A stretch of 24,915 nucleotides of DNA, taken from positions 1 through 24,915 of the forward strand of contig JBDTNQ010000066.1 in assembly GCA_039933635.1 (NCBI GenBank), in the 5' to 3' direction. The notes beneath the pieces are model-generated. The model was not told the origin of the DNA and did not search any database. It worked only from the letters and a program-made list of their open reading frames with translations. The position numbers and the translations under genes were made by a program. Shown here piece by piece: positions 15,315 to 23,511 of this stretch; within the stretch, counting starts at the first letter, position 1, and each line of letters begins with the position of its first letter. The DNA comes from JBDTNQ01 sp039933635. GTDB taxonomy: Bacteria; Acidobacteriota; Vicinamibacteria; Vicinamibacterales; SCN-69-37.

Positions 15315-16216
15315 CCAACGTCACCCCCACCGGGCCGGGGAAGGCCGAAGCGGTCGATCGCGTGGCCGCGGTAACCGAGGGTCTGCCGAATCCTGCCGGC
15401 AAATCGCCGGTGCTCGGCACCGGACCTGGCTCGAACACGGATCAGCCCGCGCCATCCGGCAAATCGGATCGCGTCCTCCTCTCAGGCCCGCACTCGCGGC
15501 TCGAAGAGTTCATGATGCTCGCGCGCGCGATGCGCGATTTCCTGCGCGGCATCCGCGTCCTCCACTTCGTCGGTCCCTGCGTCACCGTGTTCGGATCGGC
15601 GCGCTTCAAGGAGAGCCATCAGTACTACGAGACGGCGCGCGAGGTCGGACGGCGCGTCAGCCGCCTCGGGTTCACGGTCATGACTGGCGGGGGGCCCGGG
15701 TTGATGGAAGCCGCCAATCGCGGGGCGCGTGACGTCGGCGGGCGTTCGGTCGGATGCAACATCGAACTGCCGCACGAACAGGACGCCAACCCCTACCTGG
15801 ATCGCTGGGTGACTTGCCACTACTTCTTCGTGCGCAAAGTTCTGTTGTTCAAGTACTCCTACGCGTTCATCGCCCTGCCCGGCGGACTCGGCACGCTGGA
15901 CGAAATGTGCGAGGCGCTCACCCTCATTCAGACCGGCAAGATCCGCATGTTCCCCGTGATCCTGATCGGGACGCAATACTGGGCGCCATTCGTGGCGCTC
16001 CTGCGCGCGATGATCGAACAGGGAGCCGTGAGCGCTGGCGATTTGGACCTGCTCCTCGTCACCGACGACCTCGACGAGGCCATGCGCCACCTCGAGAAGA
16101 ACGCCGTCGGCGCGTTCGGCCTGAAGCGCGGGCCCTGGCGAGCGCCCCGATGGTGGCTCGGTGAGCGCGGTCTCGGCGGCGCTCGGCCTTCAGGTCCGTG
16201 GGCCGGTCCCCGATAG
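15311..16216 (+). CDS. LOG family protein (TIGR00730-type)
   Basis: This 301-residue protein has a Rossmann-fold LOG domain at about 85-280. It carries both family signatures, GGGPGLMEAANRGA (126-139) and PGGLGTLDE (190-198), with FVRKVLL between them. LOG proteins are cytokinin-riboside 5'-monophosphate phosphoribohydrolases or, in many bacteria, nucleotide 5'-monophosphate nucleosidases; which applies here is not decidable. The first 60 residues are a low-complexity Pro/Gly/Ser-rich extension without a recognisable signal peptide. The ATG at 15311 overlaps the pdxH stop (ATGA), the typical coupled arrangement; a GTG at 15287 is also in frame. The last codons (16184-16204) resemble the palindromic repeat family, so the C-terminal tail RPSGPWAGPR may be repeat-derived. 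Confidence 0.9.
   Translation: MTNVTPTGPGKAEAVDRVAAVTEGLPNPAGKSPVLGTGPGSNTDQPAPSGKSDRVLLSGPHSRLEEFMMLARAMRDFLRGIRVLHFVGPCVTVFGSARFKESHQYYETAREVGRRVSRLGFTVMTGGGPGLMEAANRGARDVGGRSVGCNIELPHEQDANPYLDRWVTCHYFFVRKVLLFKYSYAFIALPGGLGTLDEMCEALTLIQTGKIRMFPVILIGTQYWAPFVALLRAMIEQGAVSAGDLDLLLVTDDLDEAMRHLEKNAVGAFGLKRGPWRAPRWWLGERGLGGARPSGPWAGPR
16184..16204. repeat. Degenerate copy of the palindromic repeat at the end of the LOG gene
   Basis: CGGCCTTCAGGTCCGTGGGCC resembles the right arm of the 13581-13690 element, which reads CGGACCTTCAGGTCCGGGGC, but the stem is no longer perfect. It encodes RPSGPWA, close to the GPSGPG that the other copy encodes in the same orientation. Confidence 0.4.
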
Positions 16217-16252
16217 CGCGCGTTGGCGCGCGGTTGACCCCTATACTTCCGC

Positions 16253-17608
16253 ATGCCTCTTCGCCGCGTGCTGGTCGCCGACAGCGACGCGCTTGCGCGG
16301 TGGCCGCTCGCTGAACGCCTCCGCGCATCCGGCTTCGACGTGGTCGAAGCCCGTACGGCGGCCGACGCTGTGGCGCACATCGCGCAGGGGCTCGACCTTG
16401 CGCTCATCGACGAGTCCCTCGGGCAGGAGGACGATGAAGGGCCCGTGCTGGCCCACGCCGCGGCCCTCGATCCGGATCTGACGCGCGTCGCGCTGAGTCG
16501 CGATGATCCATCGACGGCCGATCCCGATCCCGCCCAGCCGACGGTGTTCGCGCGCGTCACGAAACCGGTCGATCTCGATGCCCTGATGGCGATTGTCGCG
16601 CGGAGTGTCGACGTGACGCGCCTGCGCCGGGATCTTCGCGCCCTGCGCGACGCGTCGGCGTCGGCGACCATCGTCGGCGACTCGTCAGTGATACGGCGCG
16701 TCCGCGCCCTCGTCGAGCGATACGCGACCAGTTCGGCGCTATCCGTGCTGATCACAGGCGAAGCGGGCACCGGCAAGCGCCTGGTGGCGCGCAGCATCCA
16801 CGGCGCGAGCGCGGGGGCCGCGTCACCGCTCGCTGTGGTGTCGTGCGCCGCGATGGCTGACGACGCCCTCGAGCGCGCGCTGTTTGGCGCCGAAGGCGAG
16901 GCCGGCCAACTGCGAATACCGGGCGCCTTCGAGACGGCGAGTGAGGGCTCACTGCTGCTGACGCGCGTCGAGCGCCTCCCCGTGGCCCTGCAGGTGCGCG
17001 TGCTGCAAGCAATCGAGTCGGGGACCGTTCGGCGCGCCGGTGGCACGCTCGATGTGGCGACCGGCGCCCGGGTGATCGCTTCATCCGTCGTCGACCTGGA
17101 GGAACTCGTTCCGACAGGCGGCTTCAGAGGCGACCTGTTCTATCGCCTCAGTGCGCTCCGCCTGGACCTTCCACCCCTTCGCGCCCATCGCGAGGACATC
17201 GCGGCGCTGGCGAGGCACTTTGTCTCTGAGGTGGCTCGCGAGCTCGATCGGGCGGATCCGCCGGACGTGCGCACAGACGGCGCTGTCCTCGACGCCTATG
17301 CCTGGCCGGGCAATGCGCGCGAGCTGCGCAACGTCGTCGAGCGCGCCATGCTTGCAAGCGCGCCCGACGTCGATGGTCCCCTCGATCTCACCGCGGCGCT
17401 CTCCGGACGTCACGCTTCCAGGGACGCTGTGCGCGACGGCGTGTTCGTGTTGCCGGCAGACGGCGTCAACCTCGAAGACGTCGAGCGCGGCCTGGTCGTG
17501 CAGGCCCTCGCCCGCACCGGCGGTAATCAGACGAAGGCCGCCGCGCTCCTCTCCATCCATCGCGATCAGATTCGCTATCGCATCGAGAAGTTCGGCCTGA
17601 AGACATAG
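16253..17608 (+). CDS. NtrC-like response regulator with degenerate AAA+ domain
   Basis: This 451-residue protein has three domains. The receiver (1-118) keeps the acidic pocket (Asp10, Asp12), phospho-acceptor Asp53, Ser82 and Lys104. The AAA+ domain (about 138-375) has a Walker A-like GEAGTGKR at 169-176, FRGDLFYRLSALRLDLPPLR and WPGNARELRNVVERA. The Fis-type helix-turn-helix at the end reads GNQTKAAALLSIHRDQIRYR. Three hallmarks of sigma-54 activators are lost: the GAFTGA loop is absent (LFGAEGEAGQLRIPGAFETA), the Walker B acidic pair in the usual LFLDEI is replaced (SLLLTRV, 233-239), and the sensor I ATN is ASS. It should still bind DNA and accept phosphate but is unlikely to remodel sigma-54 polymerase. 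It starts 36 bp after the LOG gene and ends 13 nt before the decahaem cytochrome gene, whose expression it may control. Confidence 0.88.
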   Translation: MPLRRVLVADSDALARWPLAERLRASGFDVVEARTAADAVAHIAQGLDLALIDESLGQEDDEGPVLAHAAALDPDLTRVALSRDDPSTADPDPAQPTVFARVTKPVDLDALMAIVARSVDVTRLRRDLRALRDASASATIVGDSSVIRRVRALVERYATSSALSVLITGEAGTGKRLVARSIHGASAGAASPLAVVSCAAMADDALERALFGAEGEAGQLRIPGAFETASEGSLLLTRVERLPVALQVRVLQAIESGTVRRAGGTLDVATGARVIASSVVDLEELVPTGGFRGDLFYRLSALRLDLPPLRAHREDIAALARHFVSEVARELDRADPPDVRTDGAVLDAYAWPGNARELRNVVERAMLASAPDVDGPLDLTAALSGRHASRDAVRDGVFVLPADGVNLEDVERGLVVQALARTGGNQTKAAALLSIHRDQIRYRIEKFGLKT

Positions 17609-17621
17609 ACGGGCACGACTC

Positions 17622-18659
17622 TTGCCTTCTCCAGTCGCGGTGACTCAGAGCCGACGACGACGGAGAGTGGGAACCTTGGGGCCTCGCCTCGCGACATTAA
17701 GCGGGAAACTCTGGCTTTCCACGGCATTTCTGATCTGGCTGGCCGCGTGGGCGGGCATGCAGGCTGGCGTTCAAGCCCCGGCTCCTGGTGCGGGAAAATC
17801 CCCGGCGCCCGGGAATTCTCCGCAGGGCATCGCCTTGGCGGCGGGAGCGACGTTCGTCGGAGAAAAGGCCTGCCTCGGGTGCCACGAGGAGCAGCGGGCG
17901 AGCTACGAGCGCAGTCCTCACCACTGGGCTGCGGACCCTCGGAGCCCGGCGGCGAAGCAAGGCTGTGAAACCTGTCACGGTCCCGGCAGCAAACACGCCG
18001 CCGATCCCGATCACGTGAAGGTCGTCAACGACTTCACGGCGATGACACCCGCGGCCATCAATGCGACGTGCGTCACCTGTCACAACCGCGGCGAACATGC
18101 GTTGTGGGAGGGGAGTCAGCACGAGCGTCGGGACGTGACGTGCACGAGTTGCCACAGCCTGCACAAGCCCCTATCGGACACGGGCTTCCTCAAAGCGAAG
18201 ACCGAGACGGAAGTCTGCGCCACGTGTCATCGCGACAAGGCCGCCAAGCTCGACCGATCGGGCCATATGCCATTGCGCGAAGGCAAGATGGCATGCTCGA
18301 CCTGTCACAACATGCACGGCTCCACGAACGTCAAGCTGCTCCGCAAGGGCGATTCGATCGCCGAGATGTGCACGTCGTGTCATGCGGACAAGCGCGGGCC
18401 GTTCCTGTTCGAGCACGCGCCCAGCCGCGACGGGTGCGTGACCTGTCACGACCCGCACGGATCGACCAATGAACGGATGCTCGTGGTGAAGACGCCGATG
18501 CTCTGCCAGCGCTGTCACGTGGGCACGCGGCATCCGAGCACAATCTATGACCAGGCACTCATCACGACGAACATCCGCGTCTACGCGCGATCGTGCGTGA
18601 CGTGCCACGCGAACATCCATGGCTCGAATCATCCGAGCGGCCGGTTCTTCATCCGGTAG
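17622..18659 (+). CDS. Decahaem c-type cytochrome, MtrA/DmsE/PioA family
   Basis: This is a periplasmic electron-transfer protein with exactly ten CXXCH haem-binding motifs, at residues 84, 115, 150, 174, 199, 225, 250, 272, 295 and 325 (numbered from 17622). That number and spacing match the MtrA/DmsE/PioA group. An N-terminal hydrophobic segment (LWLSTAFLIWLAAWAG) preceded by a basic stretch is a Sec signal. In known systems MtrA inserts into the MtrB barrel to wire electrons across the outer membrane; the next gene here is an MtrB-like porin. The start is uncertain: TTG 17622, GTG 17640 and GTG 17667 are all in frame with no strong Shine-Dalgarno sequence, and I report the longest. The C-terminus RFFIR follows the tenth haem closely. 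Confidence 0.9.
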   Translation: MPSPVAVTQSRRRRRVGTLGPRLATLSGKLWLSTAFLIWLAAWAGMQAGVQAPAPGAGKSPAPGNSPQGIALAAGATFVGEKACLGCHEEQRASYERSPHHWAADPRSPAAKQGCETCHGPGSKHAADPDHVKVVNDFTAMTPAAINATCVTCHNRGEHALWEGSQHERRDVTCTSCHSLHKPLSDTGFLKAKTETEVCATCHRDKAAKLDRSGHMPLREGKMACSTCHNMHGSTNVKLLRKGDSIAEMCTSCHADKRGPFLFEHAPSRDGCVTCHDPHGSTNERMLVVKTPMLCQRCHVGTRHPSTIYDQALITTNIRVYARSCVTCHANIHGSNHPSGRFFIR

Positions 18660-18674
18660 AGGAGCCGAGGATTC

Positions 18675-20915
18675 ATGCGCACGCTTCCGCTGTTGCTCGC
18701 CATCCCCATCGCGCTACTGCCCGTGACGCTCGCCGCGCAGGCTCCTGCGACGTCGTCCACAGGCGCCGCGACACCCGCCGCGCAGGTGTCTACGCCGGCG
18801 GCCGAAGAGGCCGAAGACCATCCGCTGCCGACGACCTACGGATCGTTCGACGTGGGCGTGCGCTCCACGCACCTGGACGGCGATGGCGCGCGCTACGAAC
18901 GTTACCGTGACCTGGGTAACGGTCTGTTCCTGGAGACGGTCCGGTTCGCGACTGCCCGGCGAGGGTGGATGTTCGATCTCGGCGCCGATCACGTCGGTCG
19001 CCGCGATCAGCGCTACGACGTGCGTGTCGCGCTGCCAGGCCGCCTCAAGCTTTGGGGACGCTACGATCAGATCCCGATGCTGATGAGCCGGACGACGCGC
19101 ACGCTGTTCACCGAGACATCGGCGGGCGTACTCGAGATCGACAACGCGATCCAGGCGCAGGTTCAGGCCCAGGCCGCGTATCTCGCGACTGCGGTGCAGA
19201 CCGCGACCCGCTTCGACCTCGGATCGCGGCGGCACATCGCCTCCGGCGGCGCCGAATGGTTTGCCGGCCGGGACGTCATCATCTCCTCGCACGTGCAGCA
19301 CATGAACCGCGACGGCGACATCCCGTTCGGCGGCAGCTTCGGTCACGGCAATGTCGTGGAGACGTTCGCGCCCGTCCAGCACACCTTGACGGACTTCGAT
19401 TCGTCGGCGGAATACGCGCAAGGCCACGTCCTTGCGCGAGGCGGCTACACGGGGTCGTGGTTCCACAACGACGTGACGGCGCTGACCTTCGACAACCCAT
19501 GGCGGGTCACCGACAGCGCTTCGGCGGGCTCGCGCGGACGGACCGCGCTGGCGCCGAGCAACTCGTTCGTCGGCGTCAACGGGCTTCTCTCGTACACACT
19601 GCCGTACAAGTCACGGGCGAGCGTCTATGGCTCCCTCGGAAGCCTGCACGACGCCGGCGCGCCGCTGCTGCCGTTCACGGTCAACACGGCGCTACCCGTC
19701 ATCCCGCTCGACCGCAGCACCACCGACGGCCACGCGAAGACCAGCTCGATCAATCTGAGCTTCACCTCCCGGCCGGTGCAGGCCGTCGACGTCGATCTGC
19801 GTTTCAGGACGTATGACTACGACAACCGGACCCCGCAGTTCCTGGTGACGCAGCGCGTCGGCTACGACAACGCGGTCTCGGCTGTCACCACGCCCGCGCT
19901 TCAGGAAACGGAACCCTTCGGCGTGAGGCGCGCGACATTCGACGCGGACGTGCGCCTGTCACCGGTGAGGGCTTTCTCCGCCGGCGCGGGATTCGGCCAT
20001 CAGAGCGAGGAGCGGACCTACCGCATCTTCGAGAAGACGACGGATGACACGGTCAGATTCCTGGTGGATTCGGTCGGACACCAGTGGTTGACCCTGCGCT
20101 CGAAGTTCGAGCACACGCAGCGGCGCGGTGAAGGTGACGTCGCGGCGATCTCGGCGGAGCTGCTGGCCATCGGCGAGCAGCCCGGCATGCGGCACTTCGA
20201 CATCGCATCGCGCAATCGCGACCGCGTGACCATCACGGCGGGCACCGTGCCGTTCAATACCCTGTCGATCAATGGATCGTTCGCGGCGGGCAAGGACGAC
20301 TACCTCGAGAGCCTGTTCGGGCTGCGCGACAACCGCCACCGCGTCTACTCGCTCGGGATGGACTATGCGCCGTCGGACTACTACGGCGCGGGACTGTCGT
20401 ACTCGTTCGAGCGATACACCTCACTGTCGCGTTCGCGACAGGCCAATCCCGGAGTCCAGTTCGACGACGCAACGCGGAACTGGGCGGCCGACACGTCCGA
20501 CCGGGCGCATTCGATCATCGCCCACGCGGAGATGAAGCAGTTTCGCCAGAAGTTCGACGTCAACGTCTTTGCCGACTACAACCGCACGCGTGGTCTGTAT
20601 CAATACATCACCGGGCCCGTGCCGGACCGGACCCTGCCGGAAGAGGTCCCCGTACCGACGTCGCTGCCGAACCCCACACAACTCCCGCTCGTGAAGAGCG
20701 AGCTGGCGCGCGGGAACGTGGACGTGATGTACGCCTTGAGCGAGCGCTGGGGCATCGGGGTGTCGGTCTGGTACGAGCGCTACCGCGTGTCGGATTTCAC
20801 GCTCGACGCGGACGCCCAATCCCGGCTCGATCCGGCCGGCGCCCTGCTGCTCGGGTATCAGTATCTGCCGTACACCGCCACGACCATCTGGGGCCGGGCC
20901 GTATACAAGTTTTGA
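18675..20915 (+). CDS. Outer-membrane beta-barrel porin of the MtrB/PioB family
   Basis: This is a predicted trans-outer-membrane barrel that sheathes the decahaem cytochrome encoded 15 bp upstream. The 746-residue product has a clear signal peptide (MRTLPLLLAIPIALLPVTLAAQA), then a Pro/Ala/Thr-rich linker, then a long run of alternating amphipathic strands. It starts with YGSFDVGVRSTHLDGDGARY and RYRDLGNGLFLETVRF, typical of the MtrB/PioB N-terminal region, and ends in TTIWGRAVYKF with the terminal Phe of outer-membrane proteins. Unlike Shewanella MtrB, there is no CXXC near the N-terminus. The GAGGA ribosome-binding site precedes the ATG at 18675. Immediate adjacency to an MtrA-type cytochrome is the strongest support for the assignment. 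Confidence 0.85.
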   Translation: MRTLPLLLAIPIALLPVTLAAQAPATSSTGAATPAAQVSTPAAEEAEDHPLPTTYGSFDVGVRSTHLDGDGARYERYRDLGNGLFLETVRFATARRGWMFDLGADHVGRRDQRYDVRVALPGRLKLWGRYDQIPMLMSRTTRTLFTETSAGVLEIDNAIQAQVQAQAAYLATAVQTATRFDLGSRRHIASGGAEWFAGRDVIISSHVQHMNRDGDIPFGGSFGHGNVVETFAPVQHTLTDFDSSAEYAQGHVLARGGYTGSWFHNDVTALTFDNPWRVTDSASAGSRGRTALAPSNSFVGVNGLLSYTLPYKSRASVYGSLGSLHDAGAPLLPFTVNTALPVIPLDRSTTDGHAKTSSINLSFTSRPVQAVDVDLRFRTYDYDNRTPQFLVTQRVGYDNAVSAVTTPALQETEPFGVRRATFDADVRLSPVRAFSAGAGFGHQSEERTYRIFEKTTDDTVRFLVDSVGHQWLTLRSKFEHTQRRGEGDVAAISAELLAIGEQPGMRHFDIASRNRDRVTITAGTVPFNTLSINGSFAAGKDDYLESLFGLRDNRHRVYSLGMDYAPSDYYGAGLSYSFERYTSLSRSRQANPGVQFDDATRNWAADTSDRAHSIIAHAEMKQFRQKFDVNVFADYNRTRGLYQYITGPVPDRTLPEEVPVPTSLPNPTQLPLVKSELARGNVDVMYALSERWGIGVSVWYERYRVSDFTLDADAQSRLDPAGALLLGYQYLPYTATTIWGRAVYKF

Positions 20916-20946
20916 CGTGCGAGACTCTTCGAGGAGAATGCCGAAC

Positions 20947-21315
20947 ATGATGCGAACACTTGGCGCGGTCACCGTTGTCGTTGCGATGGCCGGCGCCGCG
21001 CTGGCCGCCCAGTCGCCCGACCCGAAGCTGGCGGCCACCGGGAAGAAGCTCTACGTGACCTACAAGTGTGACAAGTGCCACACGATCGCCGGCCGCGGCA
21101 CCAAGAAGCCGGACGGCGCGCTCGATGACGTCGGGACCAAGGTCTCAGCCGCAGATCTGAAGAAGTGGCTTCTGTCGCCCGCGGAGATGGAGGCGAAGCT
21201 CAAGAGCCCGCCGAAGGGCACCGACGCGATGTCGAACGCGCTCAAGACCAAGGGGATTGAGCCGGGCGAAGTCGACGCCCTCGTCGCGTATCTCCAGACA
21301 CTGACCAAGAAGTAG
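20947..21315 (+). CDS. Small monohaem cytochrome c
   Basis: This is an exported class I-like cytochrome c of about 122 residues. It has a signal peptide (MRTLGAVTVVVAMAGAALAA), one haem site CDKCH in KLYVTYKCDKCHTIAG, and a C-terminal helix EVDALVAYLQTLTKK. The likely distal haem ligand is the Met in GTDAMSNAL. It probably shuttles electrons in the periplasm between the membrane-bound NapC-like protein and the decahaem cytochrome (inference from position). Start: GAGGAG lies 10 nt before the ATG at 20947, which is directly followed by a second ATG; an ATG at 20938 is too close to the same ribosome-binding site. It lies 31 bp after the porin gene and 16 bp before the next gene. Confidence 0.9.
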   Translation: MMRTLGAVTVVVAMAGAALAAQSPDPKLAATGKKLYVTYKCDKCHTIAGRGTKKPDGALDDVGTKVSAADLKKWLLSPAEMEAKLKSPPKGTDAMSNALKTKGIEPGEVDALVAYLQTLTKK

Positions 21316-21331
21316 ACCGGATCGGGCGACG

Positions 21332-22663
21332 ATGGCGGCCGACATGGAACGCACCGGATCCGAGCCTTCGCTCGCGCGCAATCCGATCTCGCTCGCTGGT
21401 GCGTGGATCACGACGCTCAGTGTCTTCGCGTTCCTGACCTACCTCGCGCTGGAGGCCTTCGGCCTGCTGCTCAGCCCCTACGCGGGCCTGTTCGGATTTT
21501 TGCTCGTTCCCGCGTGCTTCGTGTTCGGCCTGCTGCTGATTCCGGTCGGCATCTGGCTCGAGAGCCGGCGCCGTCGTCAGGGCCTGCCCGCCTGGCGGTG
21601 GCCGACGATTGATTTGTCCCGAGGTCGCACGCGCGCGATCATCGTGGCCCTCGCGGGCCTCACCGTCGTCAATCTGGCCATCGTGGCGGTGGCCAGTGTC
21701 GGCGCGGTGCACTACTCCGAATCGAATCGCTTTTGCGGCCAGCTGTGCCACGTGCCGATGACCCCGGAGTTCACCGCGCACGCGCAGGGCTCCCATTCAA
21801 AACTCAATTGCGTCGATTGCCATGTGGCGCCCACCGCCGCCGGCTTCGTGCGGGCGAAGCTGAACGGCACACGGCAACTGCGCGAGCTCATCACCAACAG
21901 CTACGCGAGGCCGATCCAGTTTGCGCGCAGCCGCATTCCCGTGCCGGCCGACACGTGCGAACGCTGCCACGCGCCCATGTCCCCGGACCGCGAGGTCAAG
22001 CGTGTCTTTCGCGAGCACAAGGACAACGAGGGCAGCACGGAGTTGGCGACGACGTTGATGGTCTTCTCGGGCAAGGACCACTGGCACACGCGCCCGAACA
22101 TCGTCGTCGAGTACGCCGCGACCGATGACACGCTCGGCACGATTCCGTACGTGCGCGTGACCGATGCGGGCAAGGTCACCGAATACTTCTCCGAGAACGT
22201 CACTGCACCGCCGGCGGGACGCGCCGTCCGACGCATGGACTGCCTCGACTGCCACAATCGCCCGGCGCACACGCTGGCCTCGACTCCCGCGCAGGTGGTG
22301 GATCAGGCTATCGTTCGCGGCGAGATCAGCCAGAAGGTGCCGTTCGTCCGCAGCGAAATGGTCGACGCGCTCTCGGAGGAGAGGCCCGCGGGGGTGGATG
22401 GCTCTCAGGCGATCGCGGACCGGCTGACCAAGGCGTTTGGCGCCGCAACACCCGAATCGCGCGAGGCCGTGCAGGCGGCGCTTCGGCTGTATCGCGCGAA
22501 CGTGTTCCCCCAGATGAAGATCACGTGGGGCACGTACTCGAATCAACTCTTCCACGTGGAAGACAGCGGGTGCTTCCGCTGCCACGACGACACCCACGTG
22601 GCGAAGGGCCAACCCGACAAGAAGATCAGTCAGGACTGCGAGCTCTGTCACAAGGAAGAGTGA
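21332..22663 (+). CDS. Membrane-anchored hexahaem cytochrome c, NapC/NirT-like
   Basis: This is a predicted quinol-oxidising, inner-membrane multihaem cytochrome of 443 residues. Three hydrophobic segments (about 24-47, 52-76 and 102-126) are followed by a periplasmic haem domain. Five CXXCH motifs are seen at 160, 209, 304, 414 and 436, plus one CX3CH (CGQLCH at 135-140) followed by VPMTPE. The first site with its nearby Met resembles the quinol-site haem of NapC/NrfH proteins but has an extra residue between the cysteines. The 'FCGxxCH...M.PE' form is one I recall from related cytochromes of similar bacteria. A linker of about 90 residues separates haems 3 and 4. It is the last gene of the cytochrome cluster and converges on truA with only 7 bp between stops. 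The start at 21332 could instead be the ATG at 21344. Confidence 0.88.
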   Translation: MAADMERTGSEPSLARNPISLAGAWITTLSVFAFLTYLALEAFGLLLSPYAGLFGFLLVPACFVFGLLLIPVGIWLESRRRRQGLPAWRWPTIDLSRGRTRAIIVALAGLTVVNLAIVAVASVGAVHYSESNRFCGQLCHVPMTPEFTAHAQGSHSKLNCVDCHVAPTAAGFVRAKLNGTRQLRELITNSYARPIQFARSRIPVPADTCERCHAPMSPDREVKRVFREHKDNEGSTELATTLMVFSGKDHWHTRPNIVVEYAATDDTLGTIPYVRVTDAGKVTEYFSENVTAPPAGRAVRRMDCLDCHNRPAHTLASTPAQVVDQAIVRGEISQKVPFVRSEMVDALSEERPAGVDGSQAIADRLTKAFGAATPESREAVQAALRLYRANVFPQMKITWGTYSNQLFHVEDSGCFRCHDDTHVAKGQPDKKISQDCELCHKEE

Positions 22664-22670
22664 GCCGCGC

Positions 22671-23450
22671 TCAACTCACCGGTATCGCCGGCACGATCGG
22701 CCAATCGCCCGGCGGAGCTTCATAGAACACGCGCTCCAGAAACAGTCCGGACGCCGGCGCCGTCAACCGCGCCGGCAGGTCCGACTCGCTGGTCATCAGC
22801 GCCGGCACGCGGTCCACCTTCAGCCCGCCCCGTCCGACTTCGGCGAGCACGCCCGTGACTCGCCGAACCATCTTCCACAGGAAGTGCGATCCGACGACGC
22901 GCACCAGGATGAGGTGTCCCTGACGGACGACCGCGATCTGGTTGACGAGGACCGTGGTCGACTTCTCCGAGGGGTCGTCGTCGGCAAATGATCGGAAGTC
23001 GCCGAAGCCCACGAGTGCCGCCGCCGCGGCCTGCATACGCGCCAGATCGAGGGGCTCGCGCACCCACCAGACGAAGGGTTTGGCGAAGGCCGTGCGCCGG
23101 ATGGCGATTTGATAGAGGTAGCTCCGCGCCACGGCGCTGTGCCGCGCGTGAAATCGCGGCGCCACACGTTCCGCGTCGAGCACATTGATGTCGTGCGGCA
23201 GCGCGTCGTTGAGACGCATCATCATCGTGGCCGGCGCAACTGGCGATGGCACATCCACGTGTGCGATCTGGGCGAGGGCGTGCACGCCCGCGTCGGTCCG
23301 TCCGGAGCCGTAGCTCTCGGGTTGCGCCAGGCCCAGCCCGTCGCGCAGGGCCCGATGCAGTTCTCCCTGCACGGTGCGGGCGTTCTTTTGAATCTGCCAG
23401 CCGCTGTAGCGTGTCCCGGCGTACTCGATCGTTAATTTGTATCTGGGCAT
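22671..23450 (-). CDS. truA: tRNA pseudouridine(38-40) synthase TruA
   Basis: This enzyme isomerises uridines 38-40 in the anticodon stem-loop of tRNAs. The 259-residue product has the usual length and motifs: MPRYKLTIEYAGTRYSGWQ at the N-terminus, the catalytic loop GSGRTDAGVHA with nucleophile Asp53, YLYQIAIRR, and SHFLWKMVRRVTGVLAEVG in the C-terminal half. The ATG at 23450 is chosen because the family N-terminus begins exactly there; the frame continues open upstream but has no homology. No Shine-Dalgarno sequence is visible, so the mRNA may be nearly leaderless. It is divergent from the ferredoxin gene with 61 bp between them. Confidence 0.96.
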   Translation of the reverse strand: MPRYKLTIEYAGTRYSGWQIQKNARTVQGELHRALRDGLGLAQPESYGSGRTDAGVHALAQIAHVDVPSPVAPATMMMRLNDALPHDINVLDAERVAPRFHARHSAVARSYLYQIAIRRTAFAKPFVWWVREPLDLARMQAAAAALVGFGDFRSFADDDPSEKSTTVLVNQIAVVRQGHLILVRVVGSHFLWKMVRRVTGVLAEVGRGGLKVDRVPALMTSESDLPARLTAPASGLFLERVFYEAPPGDWPIVPAIPVS

Positions 23451-23511
23451 GAGAGGTGACAGAGTTAGGAGTCGGCCGCTGGCGGGTCGCGCCGCGACTT
23501 CAGTTTCTATC

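Noticed and set aside
15928..17046. 372-codon minus-strand frame opposite the LOG and regulator genes
   Set aside because: It is a serine/arginine-rich antisense shadow; both plus-strand proteins show clear domain motifs.
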